This document shows, piece after piece, positions 24,206 to 35,300 of a stretch of DNA of 64,000 nucleotides. The position numbers and the translations under genes were made by a program. Origin of the DNA: Lachancea kluyveri NRRL Y-12651 (taxonomy: Eukaryota; Ascomycota; Saccharomycetes; Saccharomycetales; Saccharomycetaceae); the NCBI GenBank assembly GCA_000149225.2, contig CM000694.1, forward strand, positions 1 through 64,000, in the 5' to 3' direction. Positions within the stretch are counted from its first letter, which is position 1; every line of letters starts with the position of its first letter. The notes under the pieces were generated by a model. It did no database searches. It was not told the DNA's origin and saw nothing but the letters and a program-made list of their open reading frames with translations.

Positions 24206-26614
24206 ATGTCAACCAAGAATGATGAATTAAGTATTACTTCCAGACAAGATGTGATTCAACAGCTTATGACACTCAGAGAAGGTATTAGAGGGGTTGAGAA
24301 TACACCGGTTAATAGTTTTCCGAATCATGACTTGCCAACGGATACTGTTCCTGCTGAGCCCAACGACGAAATTAGGAGAGAAGAACAAGTTCATGATAAT
24401 AATGAGATAGACATCGAAATGAGTCTTGATAGCGGAGTATACGATGCAAGCCGATCAAAGTGGTTAGAAAAGTCAAAATTTCGGCCTCATTTTACTATAT
24501 GTATAATCAATGATGAGAAAACTACCGCTTGCAAATACTGTGGGAAAGTATACAGACAGGATGATTCCACAAGCAATATAGCATGCCATATTTCAATTAC
24601 TCATGCCGCCCGTTATAAAGCATATGAAAAAAAGTGCCGGAGGAACTCAAATCTTGATACTTTGTCAGGGAAAACAAGAGCCCTGCCCCTGGCAGAGGAC
24701 CTCGTTGATGAAATAAGATATAACTTTGGACAATTTTACACGACTCTTCTGTTTACTGAGCTTTTTGTGCCTTTTAGCATGGTCGAAACCGAAGTGTGGA
24801 ACATGTTCAACGAAACTAGCCCTCATTCGCTAATCAAATCACGCCACACTGCTACTGAAAAACTGGAAAACTATACAAGGTGTTTTGATTGTTCGCTTGC
24901 CAAAAATCTGCAAAATTCAACTTTCATTGACTTACAGCTGGACTTGTGGTCTGGTGGTAGTAGGTGCTCCTATTCGGCTGTTGTTGTTGCATTCGCTCCA
25001 AATATTTTAGACAAGGAAAGAATGGAAAGAGTGGGTAACGCAAATATTCTTCTGAACAACCAGAAATTACCAGTGCATCCTCACTTACTAGATTTTTTAG
25101 ACCTAATTGACAGAAGACACACTGGTGAAGATATCTGTAGCAGCATTCTGACTGTCCTTGAGAAATTCAACCTTCGAGATGAAGTTGCCACGATAACTGC
25201 CGACAATGCAGCCAACAACATTGCATTCCATTCTCTTTTAGTTAACGATTATCTGAAGGTCTCGCCGTCCGAACTTTTTGAGCAGTTCCAAAGTGTCCCT
25301 TTAATTCACTGCACTAGCCATGTCCTCAATTTACAATCCCAGTGTATTATAAAAAGTTTGACAACCGAATGTACGCTCAAACAAGCTTTTCACAAAATTA
25401 CAGAGTTTGCAGATAAAACTAAAAAAAAAAACAGTTTTGTTGCGCGAGTCCTTAGAAAGGTATGGAATCCCACTAGTTCCTCTCGAGTCTGGAGCAAGAT
25501 AGGTTTACAAATGGAGACAGGTTAACGCATACTTGAAAAAAAAAGCTACGTCAAGTGGTACAACACTATAAGAAGCAATGAGTAACTTTCTAGGGCTGCA
25601 AAAAAAATTAAAGATTTCATTGCTATTCCCTCAGTGACCACCAGACTTTTGCAGTATTTTGTGAACTGTTGCACGGTATTCAAAGTCATCAATTTACAGC
25701 TACAGAATGACGAGGGAAACAGCTTGTCCAATGGCGTTTTGATATACTACGTTTTGGACCATTTCTACACGTTATGTGAGCTTGCGGTTGGTGGTACCGT
25801 AATTACCTAGTCTCGTGAAACACTCTTTGATTTTTCCTGTTTAATAGGAAGCCTAGGTTTACCTCTCGACCAACGAAAAATTGTCCTTCTAGCGACACTT
25901 TCTGCCCGTCGCTGTTTTGATGAGTACTTTGAGATATTCAAAAAGAACCTCCTGTATTATGTAGCTGCTGTTTTGAACCCAGCCTCGAAGTTCAATGATT
26001 TTGATGACTCCATGCAGGAAGAAACAGAGCGAACCAGGAGCCTCAAGCAAACCAAAGACCTCATTGAAAACTACCTTAAAAACTCACAAAATACACCGTC
26101 ATTAGCTACTGCCACTGGTCTGAAAAATATGCAAAGCAAACCAAGGAGACGATTGTTGAATGTTAGTAATCTAAAAAGCCCCAGTCAACGTGATGCTGTC
26201 ATATTAGATATTGGTGAAGAATTGGCACTGTCCGAATGGGAAAGCTACAAAAGAAAATCACTACTCGACGAAGGTACCCGGAAAGACTGTATGGCATGGT
26301 GGTACGATCGTCGCTCAAAGTACCCGAATTTATTCAAACAGGCCTTATCGCTGTTTTATACCAGCTTAAGCACCAGCAGTGTTGAACAGTTATTTTCAGA
26401 AAGTGGAAGGTAGACATTGAATGAGCCTAGGTGTCTCGGAAGTAAAAACATAAGAAGAGTTATGCTACTGAGAAATAGAGTGCGTAGCTTTGGAGTACTC
26501 AGTAGGCATTTGGGTCTGGAAATCTTGGATGATCAAGAAACTGGATACGAACTTACAGATGTTTCTAGTAGAGAACGTGGCGAGTGGAATGACTGCTTAT
26601 TATATCTCAAATAA
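24206..26614 (+). pseudogene. hAT transposase with BED zinc finger, interrupted by four in-frame stops
   Basis: One continuous reading frame of 803 codons from ATG 24206. It begins with an acidic N-terminus. A BED zinc finger follows (SKWLEKSKFRPHF, then CKYCGKVYRQD, then HISITH, the C-x2-C and H-x4-H ligands). The catalytic aspartates are at codon 246 (LDLWSGG) and codon 333 (TADNAANN). Near the C-terminus come the tryptophan pair MAWWYDRR and the glutamate at 26384-26386 in SVEQLFSESG, then the dimerisation region LLRNRVRSFG. All lie in the same frame, broken only by TAA 25523-25525, TAA 25583-25585, TAG 25808-25810 and TAG 26411-26413, with no frameshift. The host promoter and timing are unknown. 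As it stands the copy should not make a full transposase. Confidence 0.87.
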
Positions 26615-26795
26615 ATACGCACTTGATAGGTTTGCATTCAAATTCATGAATAAATCCTGTTATATATAATGCATTTCCCGTACGGTATGATCTGATATTT
26701 AGAAGAGCACAGCAGTTTTAACTATTTACGTATATAGCGATAACCTAAGAATTACTCGTTTTATACTAACTCAGTTACTGAAAAATAACTCGAGT

Positions 26796-26815
26796 TAACT
26801 CATTACCCAGCCCTA
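26796..26815 (-). repeat. hAT right terminal inverted repeat
   Basis: Reads TAGGGCTGGGTAATGAGTTA on the minus strand, pairing with 23869-23888. Confidence 0.78.
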
Positions 26816-28263
26816 CTCATTTATGCTCTTATAGATCACTGTTGACGAGATGTAAATGTCAGTTATAAACTATTAACTTGGGTGCTGATAGTACTCAAAG
26901 CGGCATGGAGCGTACATCGAAAGCCAAGTCTTATATAAATTGTTACTGTGAGACATATGCAGAAAAAACTTCGAATCTCCGAGGCTCAACTAGTATGATT
27001 CATCAGGGTAGTTTCGTTGTCGATTATCGGCACATGACCAAATGTCCAAGAGGACGTTCACGGTTGCGGATGCCGCTAGAGTCTCCTTTGGTTGGATCCC
27101 AAACCCTTGGTCATATAGTCCCAATACTCTGATTAGGCTCTTGCGAAAATAGACAAAATCATTGTTTCTTTTTTACAAGTTATGTTTGCTCCAGTGTGGC
27201 ATTAGCTGGGTAGCATGGTGTACTCAGGAGAGTATAGAGATGGGTTTTGCTGTCCTGGAAAATCAAGTATTGTATTGTGGCAGTGTATCAGAGGTATTCA
27301 ATGATCATATTTGTCATGATTAATATATACATATTGTACTCGAGGAATGTACTCGTACTCGTCCCCGGGCCTGAGTTAGGGTCAGAAATGCATACCTCAA
27401 AAAGATTATGTTGAGGCCCGGGCTGGTTTCAGAATAATCCTCGTAACTTGCCTAATATTTAAACTCTTGTATGTTAATGCTTAATAATTCCCAAACCCAA
27501 AGCATACATATCATTCTGAAGGCTTCAGCACTTGCTCTTTGAATATTCCGCCTCGATTATTTCAATATTAAGCTAATTCCAAAAACGTTTTCTGGGCCAC
27601 ATGGTATGTTGGCCACACACTATTTACTTACTCAATTGTATCGATAAACAATATACTGCGAATTGTCTTGACATAAAATAGTAACATAAACAAAGTAAGC
27701 CTCATCTTTTTTTAAAAAAACATTCGGCACTTTATAAACGTATGGACGGCAATGAAAATCACCTGGTTGATTGTCGCATATTCTGGTTAAAAATATTTTA
27801 TCCACATTTTTTTTAAAAACGATCAAAGCTTTACGACATATTGCATGCACCTTACGAATTTATTTGTACCAAAGTTTGACTTCAAATAGCTTGCTAGATT
27901 TGTAGACCTTTGACTTGTTGTTCGGCAGTCCAAATTTGGATGATCTCTTCATCAGCCATACTTAGACATGGTTATGTGGTTGCATCGTACGTTTATAATC
28001 ATTTTAGATGCCTGTTAGGCTCCACTTCATTCTGGAAATAACTATGAAGTCATTATCGATTTTACTTAAAGAGTTTTTTAAGTCTCATTTACTAACTGAG
28101 TTCGGGTTGTATATTATCATATAAATTACATAACTAAGTATATTCCAAAAATTTTGATACGAACTAAAAAGGACAGGCGTGTTATTGTATCAACAACAAT
28201 GCAGAGAAATTCTAAAAAATGAATGTTTGGTAAAATATTGTATGTCAAAGCCTGGATAGCTCA
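26816..28263. other. Intergenic region, no gene recognised
   Basis: No convincing gene. A minus-strand stretch at about 26990-27130 stays open for some 48 codons, reading RVLGLYDQGFGIQPKE and, further on, NVLLDIWSCADN. It has a protein-like look but I do not recognise it. Another short minus-strand frame (27632-27850) is likewise unassigned. Confidence 0.45.
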
Positions 28264-31200
28264 TTAGATAAAAACAAAAGGCAGGGCTACCAGTAACCCC
28301 ATCCCTAATCTATTGGCCTTGCCTTCATACGTTGAAAGACTTATTAAAGAGCTGCTCCGGGGGACAAAAGAGGTAGTTATTGAGGTAGTTTGTGAAATTG
28401 GAACGAAAACAGAGACAACACTGGCTTGTGTAGTCTGCTCTGACCGTTGAGTGTTTGTTGCCATGGAACCAAGGTCAGAAGCCTCGCTCTCAGGAACACG
28501 TTGGCTTGTGGTTCCTGTTACAGAAGGAATACCACTAGCAGAGGCAGATTGGGAAGCCTCGCTCTCAAGAATGCGTTGGCTGGTGGTTTCTGTTACAGAA
28601 GGAATACCGCTAGCAGAGGCAGATTGGGAAGCCTCGCTCTCAGGAACACGTTGGCTTGTGGTTTCTGTTACAGAAGGAGTACCGCTAGCAGAGGCAGATT
28701 GGGAAGCCTCGCTCTCAGGAACACGTTGGCTGGTGGTTTCTGTTACAGAAGGAGCTTCTCCAGAAAAACTGGAAGATATGTGCGTATTACTTGATGCAAT
28801 AAAATCAGTTGGTAAAGACTTTGTTTCTATAGCTGATTTAATGGTGCTTGGTGTTTCATCCGTAAAAGTCTCCAAACTTTGATAATCTGAGTTTGCACGG
28901 CTACTAAAAGCTGAGTATCCCGTCGCGTACGAGGTCAAAATATCTGAGCTCGATGTAGATTTTACGGGTTCAGTCAACCCACTAGGGGTTTTGAAGGTGC
29001 TTGCTAGAGTGGGAGAAGAAGATTCTGGTTGATTCGGAACAGCACTAGCCGCGGTACTTGTGGCGATCTCCGAAAATGTCGAGACTGTAGTAGTAGAGAC
29101 CGGAACATAGTTTGATGAAATCAACTCAGTGCTAGCAAATGTTGTCGTAGAGTCCGATGCAGTTGATACAACGCCCGATGAACTCAAAATATTGCTTGAA
29201 ATATCTGATGCAGCACCAAGAGTTGTCAACATCACTGGGAAGCTTGTAAATACATCCACATCACTGGAAGAAAGCTGGGTTTGTGATGTTAGCCAGGAAG
29301 TGTTACCATAATAAACAGTTCTTGGTGTCTCAACATAGTATATTGTCTCAGCTGTTGGAATACCATCTTCACCAGTGAAGGTAGACAAACCCGTGGAGTA
29401 AGTGGTAGTATACAAGCCACTCCATTCAGTGAAGGTTGTAGAAATCACATCTACATTAGGAGTCTCGACGTAGTAGATGGTTTCTGCAGTTTCTTTTCCG
29501 TCAGAACCGGTGAACGTGGAGTAGTCGGTGGAGTAAGTGGTTGTGTAAGAGCCACTCCATGGGATGGTGGTTTCGGTCACAACGTTAACCACGGGAGTCT
29601 CGACGTAGTAGATGGTTTCTGCAGTTTCTTTTCCGTCAGAACCGGTGAACGTGGAGTAGTCGGTGGAGTAAGTGGTTGTGTAAGAGCCACTCCATGGGAT
29701 GGTGGTTTCGGTCACAACGTTAACCACGGGAGTCTCGACGTAGTAGATGGTTTCTGCAGTTTCCTTTCCGTCAGAACCGGTGAACGTGGAGTAGTCGGTG
29801 GAGTAAGTGGTTGTGTAAGAGCCACTCCATGGGATGGTGGTTTCGGTCACAACGTTAACCACGGGAGTCTCGACGTAGTAGATGGTTTCTGCAGTTTCTT
29901 TTCCGTCAGAACCGGTGAACGTGGAGTAGTCGGTGGAGTAAGTGGTTGTGTAAGAGCCACTCCATGGGATGGTGGTTTCGGTCACAACGTTAACCACGGG
30001 AGTCTCGACGTAGTAGATGGTTTCTGCAGTTTCCTTTCCGTCAGAACCGGTGAACGTGGAGTAGTCGGTGGAGTAAGTGGTTGTGTAAGAGCCACTCCAT
30101 GGGATGGTGGTTTCGGTCACAACGTTAACCACGGGAGTCTCGACGTAGTAGATGGTTTCTGCAGTTTCCTTTCCGTCAGAACCGGTGAACGTGGAGTAGT
30201 CGGTGGAGTAAGTGGTTGTGTAAGAGCCACTCCATGGGATGGTGGTTTCGGTCACAACGTTAACCACGGGAGTCTCGACGTAGTAGATGGTTTCTGCAGT
30301 TTCCTTTCCGTCAGAACCGGTGAACGTGGAGTAGTCGGTGGAGTAAGTGGTTGTGTAAGAGCCACTCCATGGGATGGTGGTTTCGGTCACAACGTTAACC
30401 ACGGGAGTCTCGACGTAGTAGATGGTTTCTGCAGTTTCCTTTCCGTCAGAACCGGTGAACGTGGAGTAGTCGGTGGAGTAAGTGGTTGTGTAAGAGCCAC
30501 TCCATGGGATGGTGGTTTCGGTCACAACATTAACCACGGGAGTCTCGACGTAGTAGATGGTTTCTGCAGTTTCCTTTCCGTCAGAACCGGTGAACGTGGA
30601 GTAGTCGGTGGAGTAAGTGGTTGTGTAAGAGCCACTCCATGGGATGGTGGTTTCGGTCACAACGTTAACCACGGGAGTCTCGACGTAGTAGATGGTTTCT
30701 GCAGTTTCCTTTCCGTCAGAACCGGTGAACGTGGAGTAGTCGGTGGAGTAAGTGGTTGTGTAAGAGCCACTCCATGGGATGGTGGTTTCGGTCACAACGT
30801 TAACCACGGGAGTCTCGACGTAGTAGATGGTTTCTGCAGTTTCCTTTCCGTCAGAACCGGTGAACGTGGAGTAGTCGGTGGAGTAAGTGGTTGTGTAAGA
30901 GCCACTCCATGGGATGGTGGTTTCGGTCACAACATTAACCACGGGAGTCTCGACGTAGTAGATGGTTTCTGCAGTTTCCTTTCCGTCAGAACCGGTGAAC
31001 GTGGAGTAGTCGGTGGAGTAAGTGGTTGTGTAAGAGCCACTCCATGGGATGGTGGTTTCGGTCACAACATTAACCACGGGAGTTTCAACGTAGTAGATAG
31101 TCTCCGTAGTCCCAATACCATCACTCCCAGTGAAAGTTGTAATTTTAGTGGTATAAGTTGTTTCGTACGAGCCAGTCCATTGGGTATATTGAGTTGAGGA

Positions 31201-32364
31201 TGTCTGTTTTGTAGGTGTTTCAATAACAATAATCGGTTGTGGACTCAATACTCCGTCAGTACCGGTGATAACTGCTGTCGATGTTTTTGTGGAAGTGTAG
31301 GTGTTAGACCAGCCCTGTGTCGTTGTAGCATATGACTGAGAGCTTTGTGAACCATAACCACTAGCAGTTCCTGCGTAAAAACTTATAGTTCTAGTATCTG
31401 AATTCGTCTTTGTCGATCTTCCGCAAGTGACTGTCTCTCTGTAAGCGTCGGTAAACAGGATGTTAGCTGTTGTAGATCGATCCAAGATTTGGTATGCATC
31501 CACGAAAATATGATAACCGGCAGGAATACCACTAGCAGTAACAGCAACCGTATTGCTACCACAACTCATAGAATAAGACCCATCTGGAAGATCTATGGCA
31601 TTCTTTGGCTTGTTCCATGCATTAAATGAATTGGCCATTTTAACCGTGACGCTATCACAAGAGGCCAAGTCACCGTTGTTTCCTGGTCTACCACTGTAAA
31701 TTAAGGATAGTTTTTCCGAAAAGCTGTTTGAGGGACAAGAGGAACCAACGAAATAACGCATCTGCAAGTTGTCCCTTGCTGGAGATTGGGTGTCATATCC
31801 CGCAAAATTGTTTGCACTCACGGAAGCAGTTACACGAGTGTCTTTGCTTAAGCTTACAGTGGCTTGTAAATCATTCCAAGTAACGGTATTGATCCCTAAA
31901 TTCCAATTATTGGCAGCAGCCAAGTCTTCCGGCGTGCCACCGTCATCAAAGACAAACTGAAAACTGATGTAACCACTTGCGCTCGAGACACCATCCTTAC
32001 TAAAGGTACAGGTTAATTTTGAATCACTACCAGTTTGAAAGCCATTTTTAATAGCACAGTTGGCAATAGTTGATCCTGAGGAGTCCTTGATTGGGATCCA
32101 ACCTGTACCACCAATTGTTTGGGCCGGATATAATTTAAGAACATAAGGCATGTTTAATTCAAACTGATCACCTTTCTCAGCATTCTGAGCATATGTGACA
32201 GAGAAAGACACTCTTGCTGTCCAAAGAGATTGGGGGTATGAAGATGACTGGGACGTAATACTGACGGCATTAAAGACATTCGATATAAGCTTTGCCTCTG
32301 TGAAGTGAAATGCAATGAATGCCAGTAGCAAAACTAGTCTGCAGCTTAATGAAGACCAGTACAT
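28264..32364 (-). CDS. Als/Sag1-like GPI-anchored adhesin (alpha-agglutinin type)
   Basis: A 1366-residue wall protein. Residues 1-24 are a signal peptide. Residues about 25-330 fit the Als/alpha-agglutinin N-terminal domain: WTARVSFSVTYAQNAEKGDQF, corresponding to the Sag1 pattern W.A.F.FS...A..I.EGD.F, with paired cysteines and a VTCGRSTKT end. Then come two diverged Thr-rich units, 12 nearly identical 45-residue repeats (about 429-968), two more diverged units, a Ser/Thr stalk, four 25-residue repeats and a GPI-type tail in which LISLSTYEGKA resembles the Sag1 end LMISTYEGKA. The N-terminal domain mediates protein or peptide binding in Als proteins and mating adhesion in Sag1; which applies here is open. 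The ATG is 79 bases from a TATA box. The frame is intact. Confidence 0.9.
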   Translation of the reverse strand: MYWSSLSCRLVLLLAFIAFHFTEAKLISNVFNAVSITSQSSSYPQSLWTARVSFSVTYAQNAEKGDQFELNMPYVLKLYPAQTIGGTGWIPIKDSSGSTIANCAIKNGFQTGSDSKLTCTFSKDGVSSASGYISFQFVFDDGGTPEDLAAANNWNLGINTVTWNDLQATVSLSKDTRVTASVSANNFAGYDTQSPARDNLQMRYFVGSSCPSNSFSEKLSLIYSGRPGNNGDLASCDSVTVKMANSFNAWNKPKNAIDLPDGSYSMSCGSNTVAVTASGIPAGYHIFVDAYQILDRSTTANILFTDAYRETVTCGRSTKTNSDTRTISFYAGTASGYGSQSSQSYATTTQGWSNTYTSTKTSTAVITGTDGVLSPQPIIVIETPTKQTSSTQYTQWTGSYETTYTTKITTFTGSDGIGTTETIYYVETPVVNVVTETTIPWSGSYTTTYSTDYSTFTGSDGKETAETIYYVETPVVNVVTETTIPWSGSYTTTYSTDYSTFTGSDGKETAETIYYVETPVVNVVTETTIPWSGSYTTTYSTDYSTFTGSDGKETAETIYYVETPVVNVVTETTIPWSGSYTTTYSTDYSTFTGSDGKETAETIYYVETPVVNVVTETTIPWSGSYTTTYSTDYSTFTGSDGKETAETIYYVETPVVNVVTETTIPWSGSYTTTYSTDYSTFTGSDGKETAETIYYVETPVVNVVTETTIPWSGSYTTTYSTDYSTFTGSDGKETAETIYYVETPVVNVVTETTIPWSGSYTTTYSTDYSTFTGSDGKETAETIYYVETPVVNVVTETTIPWSGSYTTTYSTDYSTFTGSDGKETAETIYYVETPVVNVVTETTIPWSGSYTTTYSTDYSTFTGSDGKETAETIYYVETPVVNVVTETTIPWSGSYTTTYSTDYSTFTGSDGKETAETIYYVETPVVNVVTETTIPWSGSYTTTYSTDYSTFTGSDGKETAETIYYVETPNVDVISTTFTEWSGLYTTTYSTGLSTFTGEDGIPTAETIYYVETPRTVYYGNTSWLTSQTQLSSSDVDVFTSFPVMLTTLGAASDISSNILSSSGVVSTASDSTTTFASTELISSNYVPVSTTTVSTFSEIATSTAASAVPNQPESSSPTLASTFKTPSGLTEPVKSTSSSDILTSYATGYSAFSSRANSDYQSLETFTDETPSTIKSAIETKSLPTDFIASSNTHISSSFSGEAPSVTETTSQRVPESEASQSASASGTPSVTETTSQRVPESEASQSASASGIPSVTETTSQRILESEASQSASASGIPSVTGTTSQRVPESEASDLGSMATNTQRSEQTTQASVVSVFVPISQTTSITTSFVPRSSSLISLSTYEGKANRLGMGLLVALPFVFI
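28481..28760 (-). repeat. Four 75-bp repeats (25-aa Ser/Glu-rich unit)
   Basis: Unit PSVTETTSQRVPESEASQ plus SASASG, phased every 75 bases (copy marks at 28481, 28556, 28631 and 28706). It lies in the C-terminal stalk before the GPI signal. Confidence 0.9.
29462..31081 (-). repeat. 12 tandem 135-bp units (45-aa Thr-rich repeat)
   Basis: Exactly 12 periods of 135 bases separate the first and last copies. The unit runs VVNVVTETTIPWSGS through STDYSTFTGSDG to ETIYYVETP. Copies differ only at a few silent or near-silent sites (for example TTTCTT against TTTCCT and AACGTT against AACATT), so the array was homogenised very recently. Exact copy number could be limited by assembly. Confidence 0.94.
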
Positions 32365-35300
32365 TACTCACTTTACTTTATGGTAGCTTGTCTTTTCTCG
32401 AGTTCCTGAAAATTACACTTTGAATCCATGGGTACATAAGTGTATTTATAACCATCAACATACCAATATCGACTCCATAAAGCTGAATGAGGAAAAGCAG
32501 ATCGGCTATGAGCTTACGCATAACGGTTATCAAGTTTTCTCCTCGAGATGACCGTGCTATGGTGAACCGTTCTCAGTAATAGAGATTCGCTAGTAGACAT
32601 ACCTATTATATTGTGTGTATGATGCACATTTCTTTATGTAGAGGCTATCAGGTATAGCAGTGCGCCTACACTCGGATTATGCGCTTCTTCTTGTTCCTGT
32701 TTATGCATAAAAATATGTATGAGAACTGTGCAATCTGCACGAAGGCAATCCTTTGTCTTTCCCGTTTTCTGCCTTGCATACTTGGTGCTGCATACTGACG
32801 AACGGCAAGAAGTTGTCAAATGAGGATTTGATTACAGAGGCGGAACCAATATTTTCAAGAGACGAAGTAATGAGCAGGGGTATATGGGTGCAATATATCG
32901 TCAATTGGCTGCAGACGGTCGATGATTCTGTTCGCTAGAAGCCTTAGCTCTTTAATTGAGAAGATAGTATTGGCTGAGCCCACTGTAGTTTTACGCAAGA
33001 GATCTATGCGCCAACATCTTCTGTGCCAAATACCAACTTGGCCGTTCAGAGTTCCTCGGATATTTCGAATACCATGGTTAGAAAATTTATTGCTTTGGTT
33101 GTCTCAACAGTTCCCATACGCAAGAGGTGTACGGAAACCGTTCTGCTACAGATCGACTTCGCTAAAGCTTAATTCCACCCTCTCAGATAGTATCTGAGTG
33201 AGCTGTTCTGCATGATGTACGGTTGCCCGAAATTTTTTACTTTCTGACCGTTCTAGAAACATTCTGGAAGGCACATCCAAATGCGGGAAAAGGTGCCAAA
33301 AGCAGAGAGGGTTTGTTCGGAATTCTCTTCTTCGAGCAAAACGCAGGGATTTTGTTGACATACGGTCGGCACCTGTTAGTGAACCGAACAAAGCTTTGTA
33401 CAGCAGATGGTGCCTGCATCCACGAACTGTCTTCGAAAAAACAGTCCTTAGTATGAGGTGTAGTTTGATTTCTTTAGGTAACGTGAGGCATTGGGTTGGT
33501 GTGGTTATCGGAAATGTTTGAAAAGAAAGATCAGTAGTTTTATTTTTGAGACCACATCAAGAAATATGATCTCGGACTGACGCTTGATTCCCTAACAATA
33601 GGCCTCAGTATATGTTTCTGCGAATATAATCCAAATTTATGTTATTCTTGCTATCTACCAGTGAAAGGTCTAAACCTTTTAACAAATAAATAGCTTAAGT
33701 TTGAAGCCTTATACTGAAATCCTTAGCATAGATGGAAAAACGTGTGGCATACTGTAAACGAGGTGATGCAACAGTGATTGGCCTCTTAGGTTATCCTCGA
33801 CACTAATATTTGCATCTTTCAGTGTTGGATAACTCTCGAAACCGGTATGAGGAAGAGCTTTCTAAAGATTACTACTGGGTGTTGTAACACTCTCTTCTTT
33901 AACCTTCTTATTTCTAGACACCTTATATATTCATCAGGGCTTGGAATCTGGTACTCACATGATAAAATTAGAAAATACTTATGGTTGCTAAGTAATAATC
34001 TGTGATCTCTGTAGAACTTTGACCCATAGTTCACAAGGCATCTTTTGGGTTACTAGTCTTTTATTAAACATTGAGCAGTGAGAACAAAAACTTCTTTCAG
34101 AATGCTGCCTATATACAGTCTTATTATCGATAATGACCCTCTAAAGTCCGAAGATTCAGAAAAAACTAACCTTGAGTCTTGAACTTTAGGAGGCTATGTA
34201 CTATATCAAACGTTATTAATCTACCTATTTGAAGCTTGGTGTGATTATAGAACTGTATGTTGGTACTGCATGTTAGTTGCCTAACCCTGTAACCTGCACG
34301 CAAGTTTAGTTGATGGGTTTCCAAATCTATGACAGGTTACCCGAATCCCTCCATATAATCAACTGTTCTTGAGATACGGCAGAAAAGACACACCCTCTAA
34401 AGAGCTGCATATTTCCGTTTTTCCTTCTTGAACTAGTTTGCTAGAACACCAAAATCGTAACAATTTACTTGATTTTTTTCTTTTTTTTTTTTCCATTTAA
34501 ACTGTAGTATCAAAATAAGGAGCCCCAAAGGTTTATGATCTGGGGGTTTTTATGATAAAGTACATTTTGCCCGGTATGGGCATGGATGTAAATTGAGATT
34601 TTTTATTTTAATCTTAGACCCAATGGAGTGCAACTAATAAAACACATATCATTTAGTATCTGTTGATTTCTTTCAACAAATTTTTATTTGAGACAATATT
34701 TCTCGATGCCTTAATAGTGTATCAAAAATTATTAGTTCATCATATTCCCTTTGCTGACATTGTGTTTTCTTTCCACACCTTTTAAGAAAACCAAGTTTCA
34801 TAGGGATATCTGTTTATCACTAAAAAGATTTTAGGGCCACTATTGAAGTATGACAAGAGTCTGACTATGAATGAGACTGAACTCTAGCTCTGTTTCTTTA
34901 TACATAACACTTTAGATACTTTGTTTTACTTTTAAATAGTTGAAGGAATGTTGGTTCTAGATTGAATTTAGTGACGAAGACGAGAAATAGCGTTGGGAAA
35001 AATTACTCTCCAACAGTTTTATTTGAACTATGCTAATTACTCTTTTGTGCGTCCTCATTATTCTAGCCGAAAATTGGTGCAAATAATTTTATAGGGCTAT
35101 ATCACGTCTATTGGTAACAAAGTATCTCTTTTTTTTTTTCAGTCATTCCCAAAGTAACTCGTGCAGAAAAGATTCGTTACGATTTCAACATCGACTTTTT
35201 CTTAGTTCCCTGAGGCTGATCGTACATGCAAAAAGTCTTGCAGATACTTTAATATCTAAGGCCAAATATTATTGCAATTTCTTGTGATCTCCACTTTGCC

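Larger units (their letters stand above)
23869..26815 (+). mobile_element. hAT-family DNA transposon (Rover/Roamer-like), nearly whole
   Basis: A 2.95-kb element with imperfect 20-base terminal inverted repeats (17 of 20 matching) enclosing one hAT transposase frame. Both subterminal regions carry repeated AACTCA/TTAACTC-type hexamers, as expected for hAT transposase binding. I do not see a matching 8-bp target duplication (TTAACCGA on the left, CTCATTTA on the right), so the true edge may be off by a base or two or the flanks have changed. hAT families of this kind are known from Saccharomycetaceae; placing it with Rover/Roamer is from memory. Confidence 0.82.

Noticed and set aside
28240-28275. 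tRNA-like start (GCCTGGATAGCTCATTAGAT)
   Set aside because: No anticodon stem, no T-loop GGTTCRANNCC at the right distance; it overlaps the end of the adhesin gene.
28447-28882. Plus-strand repeat-coding frames opposite the Als/Sag1-like adhesin
   Set aside because: Antisense shadows of the 75-bp repeats in the adhesin stalk.
29462-31081. CRISPR-like regular array
   Set aside because: The repeats are head-to-tail coding units without spacers inside a eukaryotic wall-protein gene.
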